Positions 1-8,387 of a stretch of DNA of 64,000 nt are shown here, piece by piece. Below the pieces are notes generated by a model. The model did no database searches, was not told the DNA's origin, and worked only from the letters and a program-made list of their open reading frames with translations. Position 1 is the first letter of the stretch. Each line of letters begins with the position of its first letter. The DNA comes from an uncultured Eubacteriales bacterium (GTDB lineage Bacteria > Bacillota > Clostridia > Christensenellales > CAG-138): NCBI GenBank assembly GCA_902798825.1, contig CADBYI010000012.1, positions 1-64,000 on the forward strand, given 5' to 3'. The position numbers were made by a program, and so were the translations under genes.

Positions 1-71
1 AGCGGGTGAAGGGAATCGAACCCTCGTGACCAGCTTGGGAAGCTGGAGCTCTGCCATTGAGCTACACCCGC
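1..71 (-). tRNA. tRNA-Gly (anticodon CCC)
   Basis: Read on the minus strand, the 7-bp acceptor stem GCGGGTG pairs with CACCCGC and is followed by discriminator U, as usual for glycine tRNAs. The anticodon stem CCAGC/GCTGG closes the loop TTCCCAA, giving anticodon CCC (reads GGG). The T arm contains GGTTCGATTCC. A 3' CCA, if encoded, would lie outside the window. It lies downstream of ftsQ, where ftsA/ftsZ often occur. Confidence 0.95.
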
Positions 72-159
72 ACATTTCCACGGTACGCACTATTTTAACC
101 GTTTCTTTCGGAAATGTCAATGGATTCTTGGGGTTTGAAAGGCTATATTTTCAACCGCC

Positions 160-245
160 AATTCGGCGTTCGCCGAATTTCACTTGCGCAGCAAATGTCA
201 CTGCCCCGCAGGAGCAATTTCACTCACCGCAGGCGTATTTCGCCA
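160..245. repeat. short hairpin array punctuated by ATTTCAC-like 7-mers
   Basis: The tRNA-ftsQ spacer holds a run of short hairpins: AATTCGGCG/CGCCGAATT (160-179), TTGC/GCAA (184-194), TGC/GCA (202-210) and GGCG/CGCC (232-244). They are separated by ATTTCAC, ATGTCAC and ATTTCAC. The layout resembles the TCGATGT and GCGATAT arrays elsewhere in the window. The function is unknown; it could help end the ftsQ transcript. Confidence 0.5.
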
Positions 246-253
246 AGGCAGTT

Positions 254-1714
254 TTACCCCGTAAACCCGTCCTGATTGAAGGGCGGCGGGGTGTCCGGCC
301 CCTCCGTGGCGCCGGGCTCGCCCGGCTGGTTGGGGGCGGGGGTGACGGCGGGCTCGTCCGGATAGTTCTGGATGGGGACGAAGGGGGTGGCGTTCGGGGA
401 GGGGGAGGCGGCCACATAGCCCACCTCGTGGGGGGAGATGATGACGCCGTTCTTGCTGTACAGATAGATGGTCACCGTGTCCGCGCCCCGGCTGGAATAC
501 TGGGTGGCCCGATCCATGATGGCGGTGTAATTCTTCTTGAGCCGGTTCATCTTGGTCAGCAGGTCCGAGGTGTCCCCCACCTCGATGCGATAGCCTTCGG
601 GGGTATAGAGGCTGATGCCCATGGTCTCGGTGAGATCCACGGTCCTGATCTTGTCCGACAGGCCCAGCTCCTCCAGGGTGGACAGCACGTCCAGCATGCT
701 CTGGACCTGCTCGTCCGCCGGGTCGCCGATGCGGCTGCCCCGGTTGGCGCCGGTGATGAGGAGCCCCTCCACCAGGGGCAGGCCGGGATAGCTGGTGGCG
801 TTGTTCTCCAGCACCATGCCCGTTCTGTCGATGATGGCGATATACTCCTTGTTGGGGCCCCAGGACACGGCCCCGGCCCGGCCCCGCTCCTCCAGGGTGA
901 TGCGGATGCGATTGGGGAAAACATATTTGACGGTGGCGTTGAGATAGGGGTCCCGGCGCAGGTTCTCCCGGGCCTGGTCCAAATCCTGAAGCAGGATATG
1001 CCGCTGGAGCTTCAGGCCGGAGGCCTCGATCAGCTCCTCCTTGGAATACCGGGTCAGGGTGCCCACCACGTCGATGCTGCGGATGAGGAAGGTGAAATAG
1101 GCCGCCAGCACCAGCAGCACCACCAGCCCCAGCACCACCAGCAGGGCATACATCCGCCGCTTTCGCTCGATCTGGCGGCGGGCCTTGCGCCGCTCCGCCT
1201 CCTGACGGCGCTGCTTCTGGCGGAGCTTGTCCCGCTCGCTGGCCCGCTTCTGGGCCTCCTCCCGCTCCCGCCGGACCTCGGTCTCGTTGAGGAGCAGGGT
1301 GGTGGTGGCCTTTTTGGCGTTCTTGCGCTTGCCGTAGCGCTCCTTGGGCCGCTTTTTCCGGGGGACCTTTCCCGTCCGGCGGCCGTAGCGATCGAAGGTG
1401 AAGGTTTCCCGGGCAGCGTCGGACGCCGAAGGCAGGGGACCCTCCTCCGGCTCCACATAGTTCGCCTCCTCGTCGGTGGGCAGCGGCATGCCGTAGTCCT
1501 GATGGTCAGAGGCCCCGTCCTCCTTTGGGGCGTCCGCCTCCTCCGCTTCCTCCTCCGGCTCCTCGGGGATTTCGTCGGCCTCGTCCTCCGGGGCTTCCTC
1601 CTCGTCGTCAGAGAACAGGGAACCTACCGAGACCTCTTCCTCCTCGTCGTCCTCGGCAAACAGGTCGATATACCCTTCCGGCTTCTTCTTTTTCTTCTTC
1701 CCCTCGTCCTTCAC
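254..1714 (-). CDS. ftsQ: FtsQ/DivIB-type cell division protein
   Basis: Last gene of the dcw operon. It is a 486-residue bitopic membrane protein. Residues 1-187 are a long charged cytoplasmic tail, acidic first (runs of D/E at 20-90) and then strongly basic (115-187). One membrane helix follows at about 188-211, then an extracytoplasmic FtsQ-type POTRA domain at about 212-280 and the DivIB beta domain. The C terminus is Pro-rich. FtsQ/DivIB scaffolds FtsL/DivIC and the septal synthase. The start is GTG, overlapping the murA stop by one base (TAGTG), so translation is probably coupled. The cytoplasmic tail is much longer than in textbook FtsQ (about 270 residues in total) and is the odd feature. 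Confidence 0.9.
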   Translation of the reverse strand: MKDEGKKKKKKPEGYIDLFAEDDEEEEVSVGSLFSDDEEEAPEDEADEIPEEPEEEAEEADAPKEDGASDHQDYGMPLPTDEEANYVEPEEGPLPSASDAARETFTFDRYGRRTGKVPRKKRPKERYGKRKNAKKATTTLLLNETEVRREREEAQKRASERDKLRQKQRRQEAERRKARRQIERKRRMYALLVVLGLVVLLVLAAYFTFLIRSIDVVGTLTRYSKEELIEASGLKLQRHILLQDLDQARENLRRDPYLNATVKYVFPNRIRITLEERGRAGAVSWGPNKEYIAIIDRTGMVLENNATSYPGLPLVEGLLITGANRGSRIGDPADEQVQSMLDVLSTLEELGLSDKIRTVDLTETMGISLYTPEGYRIEVGDTSDLLTKMNRLKKNYTAIMDRATQYSSRGADTVTIYLYSKNGVIISPHEVGYVAASPSPNATPFVPIQNYPDEPAVTPAPNQPGEPGATEGPDTPPPFNQDGFTG

Positions 1715-2967
1715 TACTCGTCCTCTCTTCGTATGGCCGCCCCCACGCTGCGAAGGGTGGCCGCAAAATCCATATAGCCCCGGTCGATGCGCTCCGCTTC
1801 CTCCACCACGGTGATGCCCTCGGCCCTGAGGCCCGCCAGCGCCAGGGCCGCCCCGCCCCGCAAATCCCGGGCCGTCACCTGGGCCCCGTGGAGGCTCCTC
1901 ACCCCCCGGATCACCGCCGCGCGACCCCGCAGATCGCAGTCCGCGCCCATGCGCCTGAGCTCCGCCCCGTGGCGGAACCGGTCTTCAAACACGTTTTCCT
2001 CCAGCACGGAGGTGCCCCTGGCCACGGTGCACAGGGCGAACACCTGGCTTTGCATATCCGTGGGGAATCCGGGGTAGGGCAGCGTCACCAGCCGCCGCAG
2101 CTCCCGGGGCCGCTCCGGCCCCTCGATGTCCAAGTCCGTGCCCTCTGCGCGGATGCGGCAGCCCGCCTCCTTCAGCGCCGTCAGCAGGGCGGACAGATGC
2201 TCCTTCCGCCCGCCGCGGAGAACCAGATGGCCCCCGGTGATGGCCGCCGCCACCAGATAGGTCCCCGCCTCAATCCGATCCGGCAGAAGGCTGTGGGCCG
2301 TGGCCCGGCCCCGACGGCCGCCCCGGATGCGGATGCGGGAGCTGCCCTCCCGCTTCAGTTCAAAGCCCGCGCCGTTCAAAAAGGCCATAAGATCGTCGAT
2401 CTCCGGCTCCCGGGCCGGGTTCACCAAAATTGTGTCCCCCTCGGCCCCGCAGGCCGCCATGAGGAGATTCTCCGTGGCGCCCACGCTGGGGTATTCAAGG
2501 GCGATCTCCGTGCCCTTCGGTCGTCCCAGGCAGCGGATGCGCCCCGACGTTTCGTCCACCCGCACGCCCATGGCCCTGAGCCCCTTCAGGTGCAGGTCCA
2601 CGGGCCGGTTGCCGATGTCGCAGCCCCCGGGGTAAGGCGCCTCCGCCGCCCCAAAGCGGCCCAGGAGGGGGCCCAGCAGAAACACGGAGGAACGGATGGA
2701 CCCGGCCAGCCCCTCCGGCAGTTCCGCCGTCCGGGCGCTGCTCGCGTCGATGAGCAGGGCGTCCCCGTCCCACTTCGTCCGGCAGCCCAGGGTCTTGAGC
2801 AGGCCCACCATGTTCTCCACGTCCGTGAGCCGGGGACAGTTGGTGATCCTGACCGGCTCCGGGATCAGCATCGTCCCCGCCAGAATGGGCAGGGCGGCGT
2901 TCTTGGCCCCCCGCACGGTGATCTGCCCCTTCAGGGCGCGACCGCCTTCGATGATGAGCTTCGCCAT
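1714..2967 (-). CDS. murA: UDP-N-acetylglucosamine 1-carboxyvinyltransferase MurA
   Basis: Catalyses the first committed step of peptidoglycan synthesis, transfer of enolpyruvate from PEP to UDP-GlcNAc in the cytoplasm. It has 417 residues, a normal family length. The N terminus carries the family GAKNAALPIL motif, and the active-site cysteine (target of fosfomycin in the family) is Cys116 in GGCDIGNRPVDLH. I start it at 2967 rather than an upstream ATG at 2994 because an AAGGAGGGGA ribosome site lies just before the ATG at 2967 and the upstream nine codons do not look like MurA. It lies between ftsW and ftsQ, the place it holds in many Firmicutes, but murG is missing beside it. Confidence 0.96.
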   Translation of the reverse strand: MAKLIIEGGRALKGQITVRGAKNAALPILAGTMLIPEPVRITNCPRLTDVENMVGLLKTLGCRTKWDGDALLIDASSARTAELPEGLAGSIRSSVFLLGPLLGRFGAAEAPYPGGCDIGNRPVDLHLKGLRAMGVRVDETSGRIRCLGRPKGTEIALEYPSVGATENLLMAACGAEGDTILVNPAREPEIDDLMAFLNGAGFELKREGSSRIRIRGGRRGRATAHSLLPDRIEAGTYLVAAAITGGHLVLRGGRKEHLSALLTALKEAGCRIRAEGTDLDIEGPERPRELRRLVTLPYPGFPTDMQSQVFALCTVARGTSVLEENVFEDRFRHGAELRRMGADCDLRGRAAVIRGVRSLHGAQVTARDLRGGAALALAGLRAEGITVVEEAERIDRGYMDFAATLRSVGAAIRREDE

Positions 2968-3029
2968 ATGTCCCCTCCTTCTGCCCGCATACACTATGAT
3001 ATGCGGGAGAGGGGGCGACTGTGCGAAAG

Positions 3030-4181
3030 CTAAATGTCTACGTCACGACTGATGTTCAGCAATATCCCCATGGACACCATGAACACCAGCAGGGACGAGC
3101 CGCCCGCCGAAATGAACGGCAGGGGCTGGCCCGTGGTGGGCGCCAGGCCCGTGACCACGGCGATGTTGATGAACACCTGCAATCCGAACACGATGGAGAT
3201 ACCGGCGGCCATCAAACTGCCGTACCGGTTCCGGCACTTCATGGCGATCCGCATGCCCCGGTAGACGATCCAGGCGTAGAGCAGGATCACCAGCGCCCCG
3301 CCCACCATGCCGAACTCCTCGCAGATGATGGCGAAGATGAAGTCCGATTCGCCGTAGGTCATGTACAGCATCTTCTGATAGCTGTTGCCCAGGCCCTTGC
3401 CGAACCAGCCGCCGGAGCCGATGGCATAGAAGGATTGGATCAGCTGATACCCGGTGCCCTGGGGGTCCTGGAAGGGATCCCGGAAGGAGGTCAGCCGGGC
3501 CAGGCGGTAGGATGCCGTGGTGGCCAGCACGATGAACAGCACCACGCCCACGGCGCCCACGATGATGATATACCGTTCGTCCATGCCGCCCACGTACAGC
3601 AGGATCGCGCCGATGCCCGCCACGATCACGGCCATGGACATGTTGGGCTGGAGCATGATGAGGCCGGCGATGATGCCGATGACCAGCAGCATGGGGGCCA
3701 GGCCCAACGTGAACGTGCGCATATCGTCCTTATGCCGGGCCATGTAGGAGCACATGAAGAAGATCATGCCGAACTTGGCCACCTCCGAGGGCTGAATGGA
3801 CACGCCCGCGAACCGCAGCCAGCGCCGGGCGCCGTTCAGGGTGGCCGCGCCGGTTTCACCGCTGCTGCCGATGAACAGCACCATGATGAGCAGCGCCGCC
3901 GACACCAGCAGGAACATATACCGCAGCTTGTCGAGGTAGCGATAGTTCACCCGGGACACGATCAGCATCAGAGGGTAGCCGATGCCCATGTACACCAGCT
4001 GCTTTCTCAAATAGTAGTAGCCGTCCCCGCTCTGGGTGTGGATGGCGTAATAGTAGCTGGCGGAGAAGACCATGACCAGCCCGAAGGCGCAGAGGATCGT
4101 GACGACCAGCAGGATCGAAAAATCCATGCTGCCCGTCTGCTTCTTATAGGTGATCAGTCCTCTCTTTGCCGCTTTTTCCAT
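3030..4181 (-). CDS. ftsW: SEDS-family septal peptidoglycan polymerase FtsW
   Basis: A 383-residue polytopic protein with about ten membrane segments, typical of the SEDS family (FtsW/RodA/SpoVE), which polymerises lipid II into glycan strands with a partner class B transpeptidase. Family hallmarks are the GARRWLRF stretch, IQPSE near the middle, and the C-terminal PLPFISAGGSSLL motif. Its position between murD and murA in the dcw operon favours FtsW (or the sporulation paralogue SpoVE) over RodA. The likely partner is the PASTA transpeptidase at 8605-10791. The 5' side has a 288-bp gap that holds a structured repeat. Confidence 0.93.
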   Translation of the reverse strand: MEKAAKRGLITYKKQTGSMDFSILLVVTILCAFGLVMVFSASYYYAIHTQSGDGYYYLRKQLVYMGIGYPLMLIVSRVNYRYLDKLRYMFLLVSAALLIMVLFIGSSGETGAATLNGARRWLRFAGVSIQPSEVAKFGMIFFMCSYMARHKDDMRTFTLGLAPMLLVIGIIAGLIMLQPNMSMAVIVAGIGAILLYVGGMDERYIIIVGAVGVVLFIVLATTASYRLARLTSFRDPFQDPQGTGYQLIQSFYAIGSGGWFGKGLGNSYQKMLYMTYGESDFIFAIICEEFGMVGGALVILLYAWIVYRGMRIAMKCRNRYGSLMAAGISIVFGLQVFINIAVVTGLAPTTGQPLPFISAGGSSLLVFMVSMGILLNISRDVDI

Positions 4182-4232
4182 AGGTATCTACTTTCTTTTA
4201 CCGTCCACTCTTTTTCTCGAATCTGCTTTTTG

Positions 4233-4466
4233 CCGGGCAACGCAAGCGCGTTTACAGTCTTGCATCGCTTTGCTGATGCTCCTCGCGCACTCTGCCTTCT
4301 GAAGGAGAGTACGTGGCTTCAAATATGTCAAACGCAGCGACATGTGCGGTGCGTTTGACACCTCGCAGGGGCAGCCGCCCGGTACGCCAAAGGCGTATAG
4401 GCTGACCCTGGAAGCGAAGCGAAAGCGGAGCCTCAGTCTGGCGAAGGCCTTGTCTTCGTCAGACTG
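4233..4466 (-). repeat. structured intergenic element, copy 1 (murD-ftsW spacer)
   Basis: First of two related elements inside the dcw operon. In plus-strand coordinates the paired segments are GCATC/GATGC (4262-4279), ACTCT..CCTTC/GAAGG..AGAGT (about 4289-4311), GTCAAACGC/GCGTTTGAC (4327-4335 with 4351-4359, loop AGCGACATGTGCGGT less its ends), an outer AGGGGCAGCC/GGCTGACCCT (4367-4376 with 4400-4409, one mismatch) enclosing TACGCC/GGCGTA (4383-4397), and a terminal CAGTCTG..CGAAG/CTTCG..CAGACTG (4434-4466). GCCCGG (4377-4382) is complementary to CCGGGC (4233-4238). Copy 2 at 8388-8602 keeps loops and pairings while changing the paired bases, so the structure itself appears to be conserved. 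It would be transcribed within the dcw messenger on the minus strand. Confidence 0.75.
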
Positions 4467-4469
4467 AAG

Positions 4470-5846
4470 TTACTCAAATTTCCGCACGATCTCTTTGAAC
4501 ACCCGGCCCCGCTGCTCGTAGTTCTCAAACATGCCCCAGCTGGCGCAGGCCGGCGAAAGGAGCACGTTGTCCCCGGGCACGGCCAGCTCCCGGCACTTCT
4601 CCAAGGTCTCCCGGAAGGTCTCGCACCGATAGCAGATGTGCTCGAACCCGTGACGGCGGGCGGTCTCCATGATTTCGTCCGCGGTCTGGCCCAGGACCAC
4701 GCAGGCCTTCACGTGGCTGCCGGGCAGGGCGTCGAAGACCTCCTCAAAGCCCGTGTGCTTGTCGTAGCCCCCCAGGATCAGGACCGTGGGCCGGTCCATG
4801 GCCTCGATGGCCTTCACGGTGGAGTCGGGGTTGGTGCCCTTGCTGTCGTTGATATAGCGGACGCCGGAGCGCTCGCAGACGCGGACGCCGGAGCGCTCGC
4901 AGACGAACTCAATCCGATGCTCCACCCCTTGGAAGGTCCGCAGCGTCTCCTTTATGATCTCCTGATCCACCCCCTGGCTCAGGGCCAGCAGGGCGCAGAG
5001 CATGGCGTTCTCCAGATTGTGGCCGCCGGGGATGTAAATCTCCTTCCGATCCATGAAGGGGGTGTCCGCCCCGTTCCAGCGGAGCATGATCGTGTCCCCG
5101 TCCATATACATGCCCTCGGGGACCTGCTCCTTGCGGGAGAAGTAGAGGATACGGGCGGGGGTGAGCTTGGCAAAGTCACGGACGATGGGGTCGTCCCAGT
5201 TCAGCACGGCGAAGTCCTCCGCCGTCTGGTTATCGAAGATCTTGGCCTTGGCGGCGATGTAATTCTCCATGGACCCGAACCGGTCGATGTGGTCCGGGGT
5301 GATGTTGCACACGCCCGCGGCCTTGGCGTGGAAGCGCACGTTCCCCTCCAGTTGCAGCGCGGCGGTCTCGGCCACGATCACGTCCCCGGGCCTGGTCTCC
5401 ATGGCGTGGGCGGAGATGGCCACGCCGATGTTCCCCAGCACGAAGGTCTTGCGACCGGAGGCCTTGAAGATCTCACCGGTGAGGGTGGTGCAGGTGGTCT
5501 TGCCGTTGGTGCCGGTGATGCAGACGAAGTCCGCCTTCGCATACCGATAGCCCAGCTCGATCTCGCTGATGACCTCGATGCCCCGGCGCTTGGCCTCCAC
5601 GATGAAGGGACGGAAGAAGGGGATGATGGGGCTGGGGATCAAAAGGTCCACCCCGTCCAGCAGGTCCATGGGGTCGTCCCCCAGGCGGACCTCGTAGGCG
5701 ATGCCGGAAAGGGCGTCGAACAGGCCCTTGATCTCCGGCTTCATGTCGTTGATGATGACCCGATAGCCGTTTTCATACAGGAGCCGGGCGGCGGCGATGC
5801 CGCTCTTGGCCATGCCCACGATGAGCGCCGTCTTTTGTTGTGCCAT
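4470..5846 (-). CDS. murD: UDP-N-acetylmuramoylalanine-D-glutamate ligase MurD
   Basis: ATP-dependent cytoplasmic ligase that adds D-Glu to UDP-MurNAc-L-Ala. It has 458 residues with the Mur-ligase fold: an N-terminal Rossmann region starting GMAKSG, the P-loop GTNGKTT at about 112-118, and the third-domain motif NDSKGTN, which binds the amino-acid side. Just before NDSKGTN the octapeptide VCERSGVR occurs twice in a row (residues 315-330), encoded by an exact 24-bp tandem duplication; homologues would be expected to have one copy. mraY lies 15 bp upstream and ftsW downstream after the structured repeat, so it is an internal dcw gene. Confidence 0.96.
   Translation of the reverse strand: MAQQKTALIVGMAKSGIAAARLLYENGYRVIINDMKPEIKGLFDALSGIAYEVRLGDDPMDLLDGVDLLIPSPIIPFFRPFIVEAKRRGIEVISEIELGYRYAKADFVCITGTNGKTTCTTLTGEIFKASGRKTFVLGNIGVAISAHAMETRPGDVIVAETAALQLEGNVRFHAKAAGVCNITPDHIDRFGSMENYIAAKAKIFDNQTAEDFAVLNWDDPIVRDFAKLTPARILYFSRKEQVPEGMYMDGDTIMLRWNGADTPFMDRKEIYIPGGHNLENAMLCALLALSQGVDQEIIKETLRTFQGVEHRIEFVCERSGVRVCERSGVRYINDSKGTNPDSTVKAIEAMDRPTVLILGGYDKHTGFEEVFDALPGSHVKACVVLGQTADEIMETARRHGFEHICYRCETFRETLEKCRELAVPGDNVLLSPACASWGMFENYEQRGRVFKEIVRKFE
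4857..4904. repeat. exact 24-bp tandem duplication inside murD
   Basis: Positions 4857-4880 and 4881-4904 are identical, base for base. The unit is a multiple of three and duplicates VCERSGVR in MurD without breaking the frame. It is close to the conserved NDSKGTN motif, so it lengthens the strand or loop in front of an active-site segment. Confidence 0.95.
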
Positions 5847-5861
5847 AGTTCAATACCTCGC

Positions 5862-6869
5862 TTATTTTGTAAAGATATAGATGCTCAACGTACAGCAGAT
5901 GCCGGTGAGGAGCATATACAGGGCCGTGATCTTGGGGTCGCTGACCCCCATCTGCGCCAAATGCCGGTGGAGCGGCGCCATCCTGAACACCCGCTTCCCC
6001 TTGCGAAGCTTGCGGGAAAGCATCTGGATCATGACGGACAGGACGGAGATCAAAAAGGGAATGCCCATGAGGGGCAGCAGCAGGGGGGATTTCGATATCA
6101 GGGCCTCCATGGCGATGGCCCCGCCCAGGGCCAGCGAGCCCGTGCTCCCCATGAGGATCCGGGCCGGATAGGCGTTGAACAGCAGAAAGCCCATGAGGGC
6201 CCCGGCTCCCGCCGCCCCGTAGACGGCCATGCCGCCGTAGTTGGCGCTCTCCGTCGTCCAGCCTCCGAAGCCGCCCGTCAGGGACGAAAGGCCGAACAGC
6301 AGCACGAAGCCCAGCTGAACCATCAGGGAGGTCCCCGCCGCCAGGCCATCCAAGCCGTCCGTCAGCTTCACCCCGTACATGGTGCCCAGGAGCACCAGCA
6401 GCGCGAAGGGAACATAGAAAAACCCCAAATCCCAGCTTTTGCCCGAGAAGGGCAGGGTGATGGCGGAGCCCACGGCGTCGCTCCCATAGAGCCAGGCCGC
6501 CGCCAGCAGGGCGATCACGATCTGCAGCAGCGCCTTCTGATAGGGGAGAATGCCCCTGCCGGAGCCGACCTTGAGAAAATCGTCCAAAAAGCCCACGAGG
6601 CCGCAGAGCACCGTGACCAGCAGCGCCGGCAGCACCAGGGAGAACCCCTCCCTCACGCCTACCAGGGAGGCCAGAAACCAGCCCAGCAGCAGGAACACCC
6701 CGCCCATGGTGGGGATGCCGCCCTTCTTGACAGGGGCGGAGGCGCCTTCCTTTCGCTCCGCCTGGCGAAAGTCCATATGCTTGAAAAAGCGGATCACAGC
6801 CGGGCCGGGGAGAGCCGTGAGCAAAAAGCCCAGCAGCAGCCCCAGCAGCAGCTTATGTACCGATGCCAT
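5862..6869 (-). CDS. mraY: phospho-N-acetylmuramoyl-pentapeptide transferase MraY
   Basis: Integral membrane enzyme that transfers phospho-MurNAc-pentapeptide to undecaprenyl phosphate, making lipid I. It has 335 residues and about ten membrane helices. Visible family motifs are KKGGIPTMGG near residue 48, LTDGLDGLAAG (the Mg-binding aspartates) and the HRHLAQMG histidine motif near the C terminus. The start overlaps the end of murE by 17 bp, indicating translational coupling. The usual order murE-murF-mraY is here murE-mraY, with murF absent. Confidence 0.97.
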   Translation of the reverse strand: MASVHKLLLGLLLGFLLTALPGPAVIRFFKHMDFRQAERKEGASAPVKKGGIPTMGGVFLLLGWFLASLVGVREGFSLVLPALLVTVLCGLVGFLDDFLKVGSGRGILPYQKALLQIVIALLAAAWLYGSDAVGSAITLPFSGKSWDLGFFYVPFALLVLLGTMYGVKLTDGLDGLAAGTSLMVQLGFVLLFGLSSLTGGFGGWTTESANYGGMAVYGAAGAGALMGFLLFNAYPARILMGSTGSLALGGAIAMEALISKSPLLLPLMGIPFLISVLSVMIQMLSRKLRKGKRVFRMAPLHRHLAQMGVSDPKITALYMLLTGICCTLSIYIFTK

Positions 6870-8307
6870 GGCCGCCCTCCCTAAGATAGTCCTCCACGAT
6901 CTCCCGATCGTCGAAATGGTGCTTCACACCGTTGATCTCCTGATAGGTCTCGTGGCCCTTGCCCGCCACCACGATCACGTCCCCCGCCTGGGCCATGTCC
7001 AGGGCATGGTGGATGGCCTGACGCCTGTCCTCGATGACGACGTAGGGGGCGGCGGTCCGTCGGATGCCCTCCTCGATGCTGTCGATGATGACCATGGGGT
7101 CCTCGGTCCGGGGGTTGTCGCTGGTGATGACGGAGAAGTCCGCGTTCCGGCCGGATATCTCGCCCATGATGGGGCGCTTGCCGTGATCCCTGTCCCCGCC
7201 GCAGCCGAAGACCGAGATCAGCCGATTCTTTGCAAAGCCCCGGGCCGTGACCAGCACGTTCTTCAGGGCGTCCGGGGTGTGGGCATAGTCCACATACACC
7301 GCGAAGGGGCGGCCGAAGGTATTCGCCGCCTGGAGCCGGCCCACCACATATTGCAGCTTTTCAAGGCCCTTGCGGATGGTGGTGAAGGGGATGCCCGCCG
7401 CAATGGCCAGGGCCGCCGTTCCCATGGCGTTGTACACGGAGAACAGACCCGAAATGTGCAGGTCCACCCGACCGTCCCCTTTGGGGGTGAACAGATGGAA
7501 GGAGGCCCCGGCGGTGGTGATCTCGATGCTCTTGGCGTAGAAATCGCCGCCCTTGTAGATGCCGGTGGTCCACACGGGGCAGGGGAGCCCCTCGCTCATA
7601 TAGGCGGCGGCCGGGTCGTCGTCGTTGACGATGCACAGCTCCGTCTGATAGAACAGCTTCTTCTTGGCCGCCCGATAGGCCTCGAAGGTCTTGTGATAGT
7701 CCAGATGATCCTGGGTCAGGTTGGTGAACAGGGCCGCCTTGAAGCGGATGCCCGCCACCCGGTTTTGCGCCAGGGCGTGGCTGGACACCTCCATGATGAC
7801 CAGATCCACCCCTTGCTCCGCCATGTGATGGAGGAGCCGGAACAGATCCGCGGATTCGGGGGTGGTGCGCTCGGTCTCCACCACCTCGTCGCCGATGAGA
7901 TTTTGGATGGTGCCGATGAGCCCCACCTTCAGCCCCGCCTCCTCCGCCACGGCCTTGACCATATAGGTGGTGGAGGTCTTGCCGTTGGTGCCGGTGACCG
8001 CCAGCATGGTCATCTTCCGTTCCGGATGATCGAAGAAGCAGGCCGCCGACCGGGCCATGGCCTCCCGGCCGTCCGTGACCAGGAGCTGGGGCACGTCCAG
8101 TGGCAGCTTTTCCTCCACGATCAGGGCTGCCGCCCCCTTGTCCACCGCCTGCCGGGCGAAGCGATGGCCGTCGGTCTTCTCCCCCCTAAGGCAGCAGAAC
8201 AGGGCCCCGGGCGTCACCTTCCTAGAATCGTAGGCCACGTCGGTGATGTCAACGTCCCGCTCCGGCAGATTCGTGTGCAGCTCTTCGGCTATCTTGGATA
8301 ACAGCAT
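6853..8307 (-). CDS. murE: UDP-MurNAc-tripeptide ligase MurE (meso-DAP type)
   Basis: Cytoplasmic Mur ligase that adds the third residue of the stem peptide. It has 484 residues from the ATG at 8307, which is preceded by AAGGAG; the longer frame back to 8475 runs through the structured repeat and is not MurE-like. The P-loop is GTNGKTS, the central lysine region and HTPDALKN motif are present, and the third domain has SDNPRTEDP. In this family DNPR marks meso-diaminopimelate enzymes rather than lysine enzymes, so the wall is probably DAP-type. It overlaps mraY by 17 bp. Confidence 0.96.
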   Translation of the reverse strand: MLLSKIAEELHTNLPERDVDITDVAYDSRKVTPGALFCCLRGEKTDGHRFARQAVDKGAAALIVEEKLPLDVPQLLVTDGREAMARSAACFFDHPERKMTMLAVTGTNGKTSTTYMVKAVAEEAGLKVGLIGTIQNLIGDEVVETERTTPESADLFRLLHHMAEQGVDLVIMEVSSHALAQNRVAGIRFKAALFTNLTQDHLDYHKTFEAYRAAKKKLFYQTELCIVNDDDPAAAYMSEGLPCPVWTTGIYKGGDFYAKSIEITTAGASFHLFTPKGDGRVDLHISGLFSVYNAMGTAALAIAAGIPFTTIRKGLEKLQYVVGRLQAANTFGRPFAVYVDYAHTPDALKNVLVTARGFAKNRLISVFGCGGDRDHGKRPIMGEISGRNADFSVITSDNPRTEDPMVIIDSIEEGIRRTAAPYVVIEDRRQAIHHALDMAQAGDVIVVAGKGHETYQEINGVKHHFDDREIVEDYLREGGHGIGT

Positions 8308-8387
8308 ATATTCTCCTTGTGTTCCTTTCGCACGAAGACATTTGTACGGTTTATCAAAAATGCCTTTCGTCCGTAAGTTACGATCCA

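Noticed and set aside
26..4358. Very long plus-strand open frames opposite ftsQ, murA and ftsW
   Set aside because: Antisense frames kept open by high GC; composition is Gly/Pro/His-rich, with no recognisable family and no ribosome sites, while the minus strand encodes clear families.
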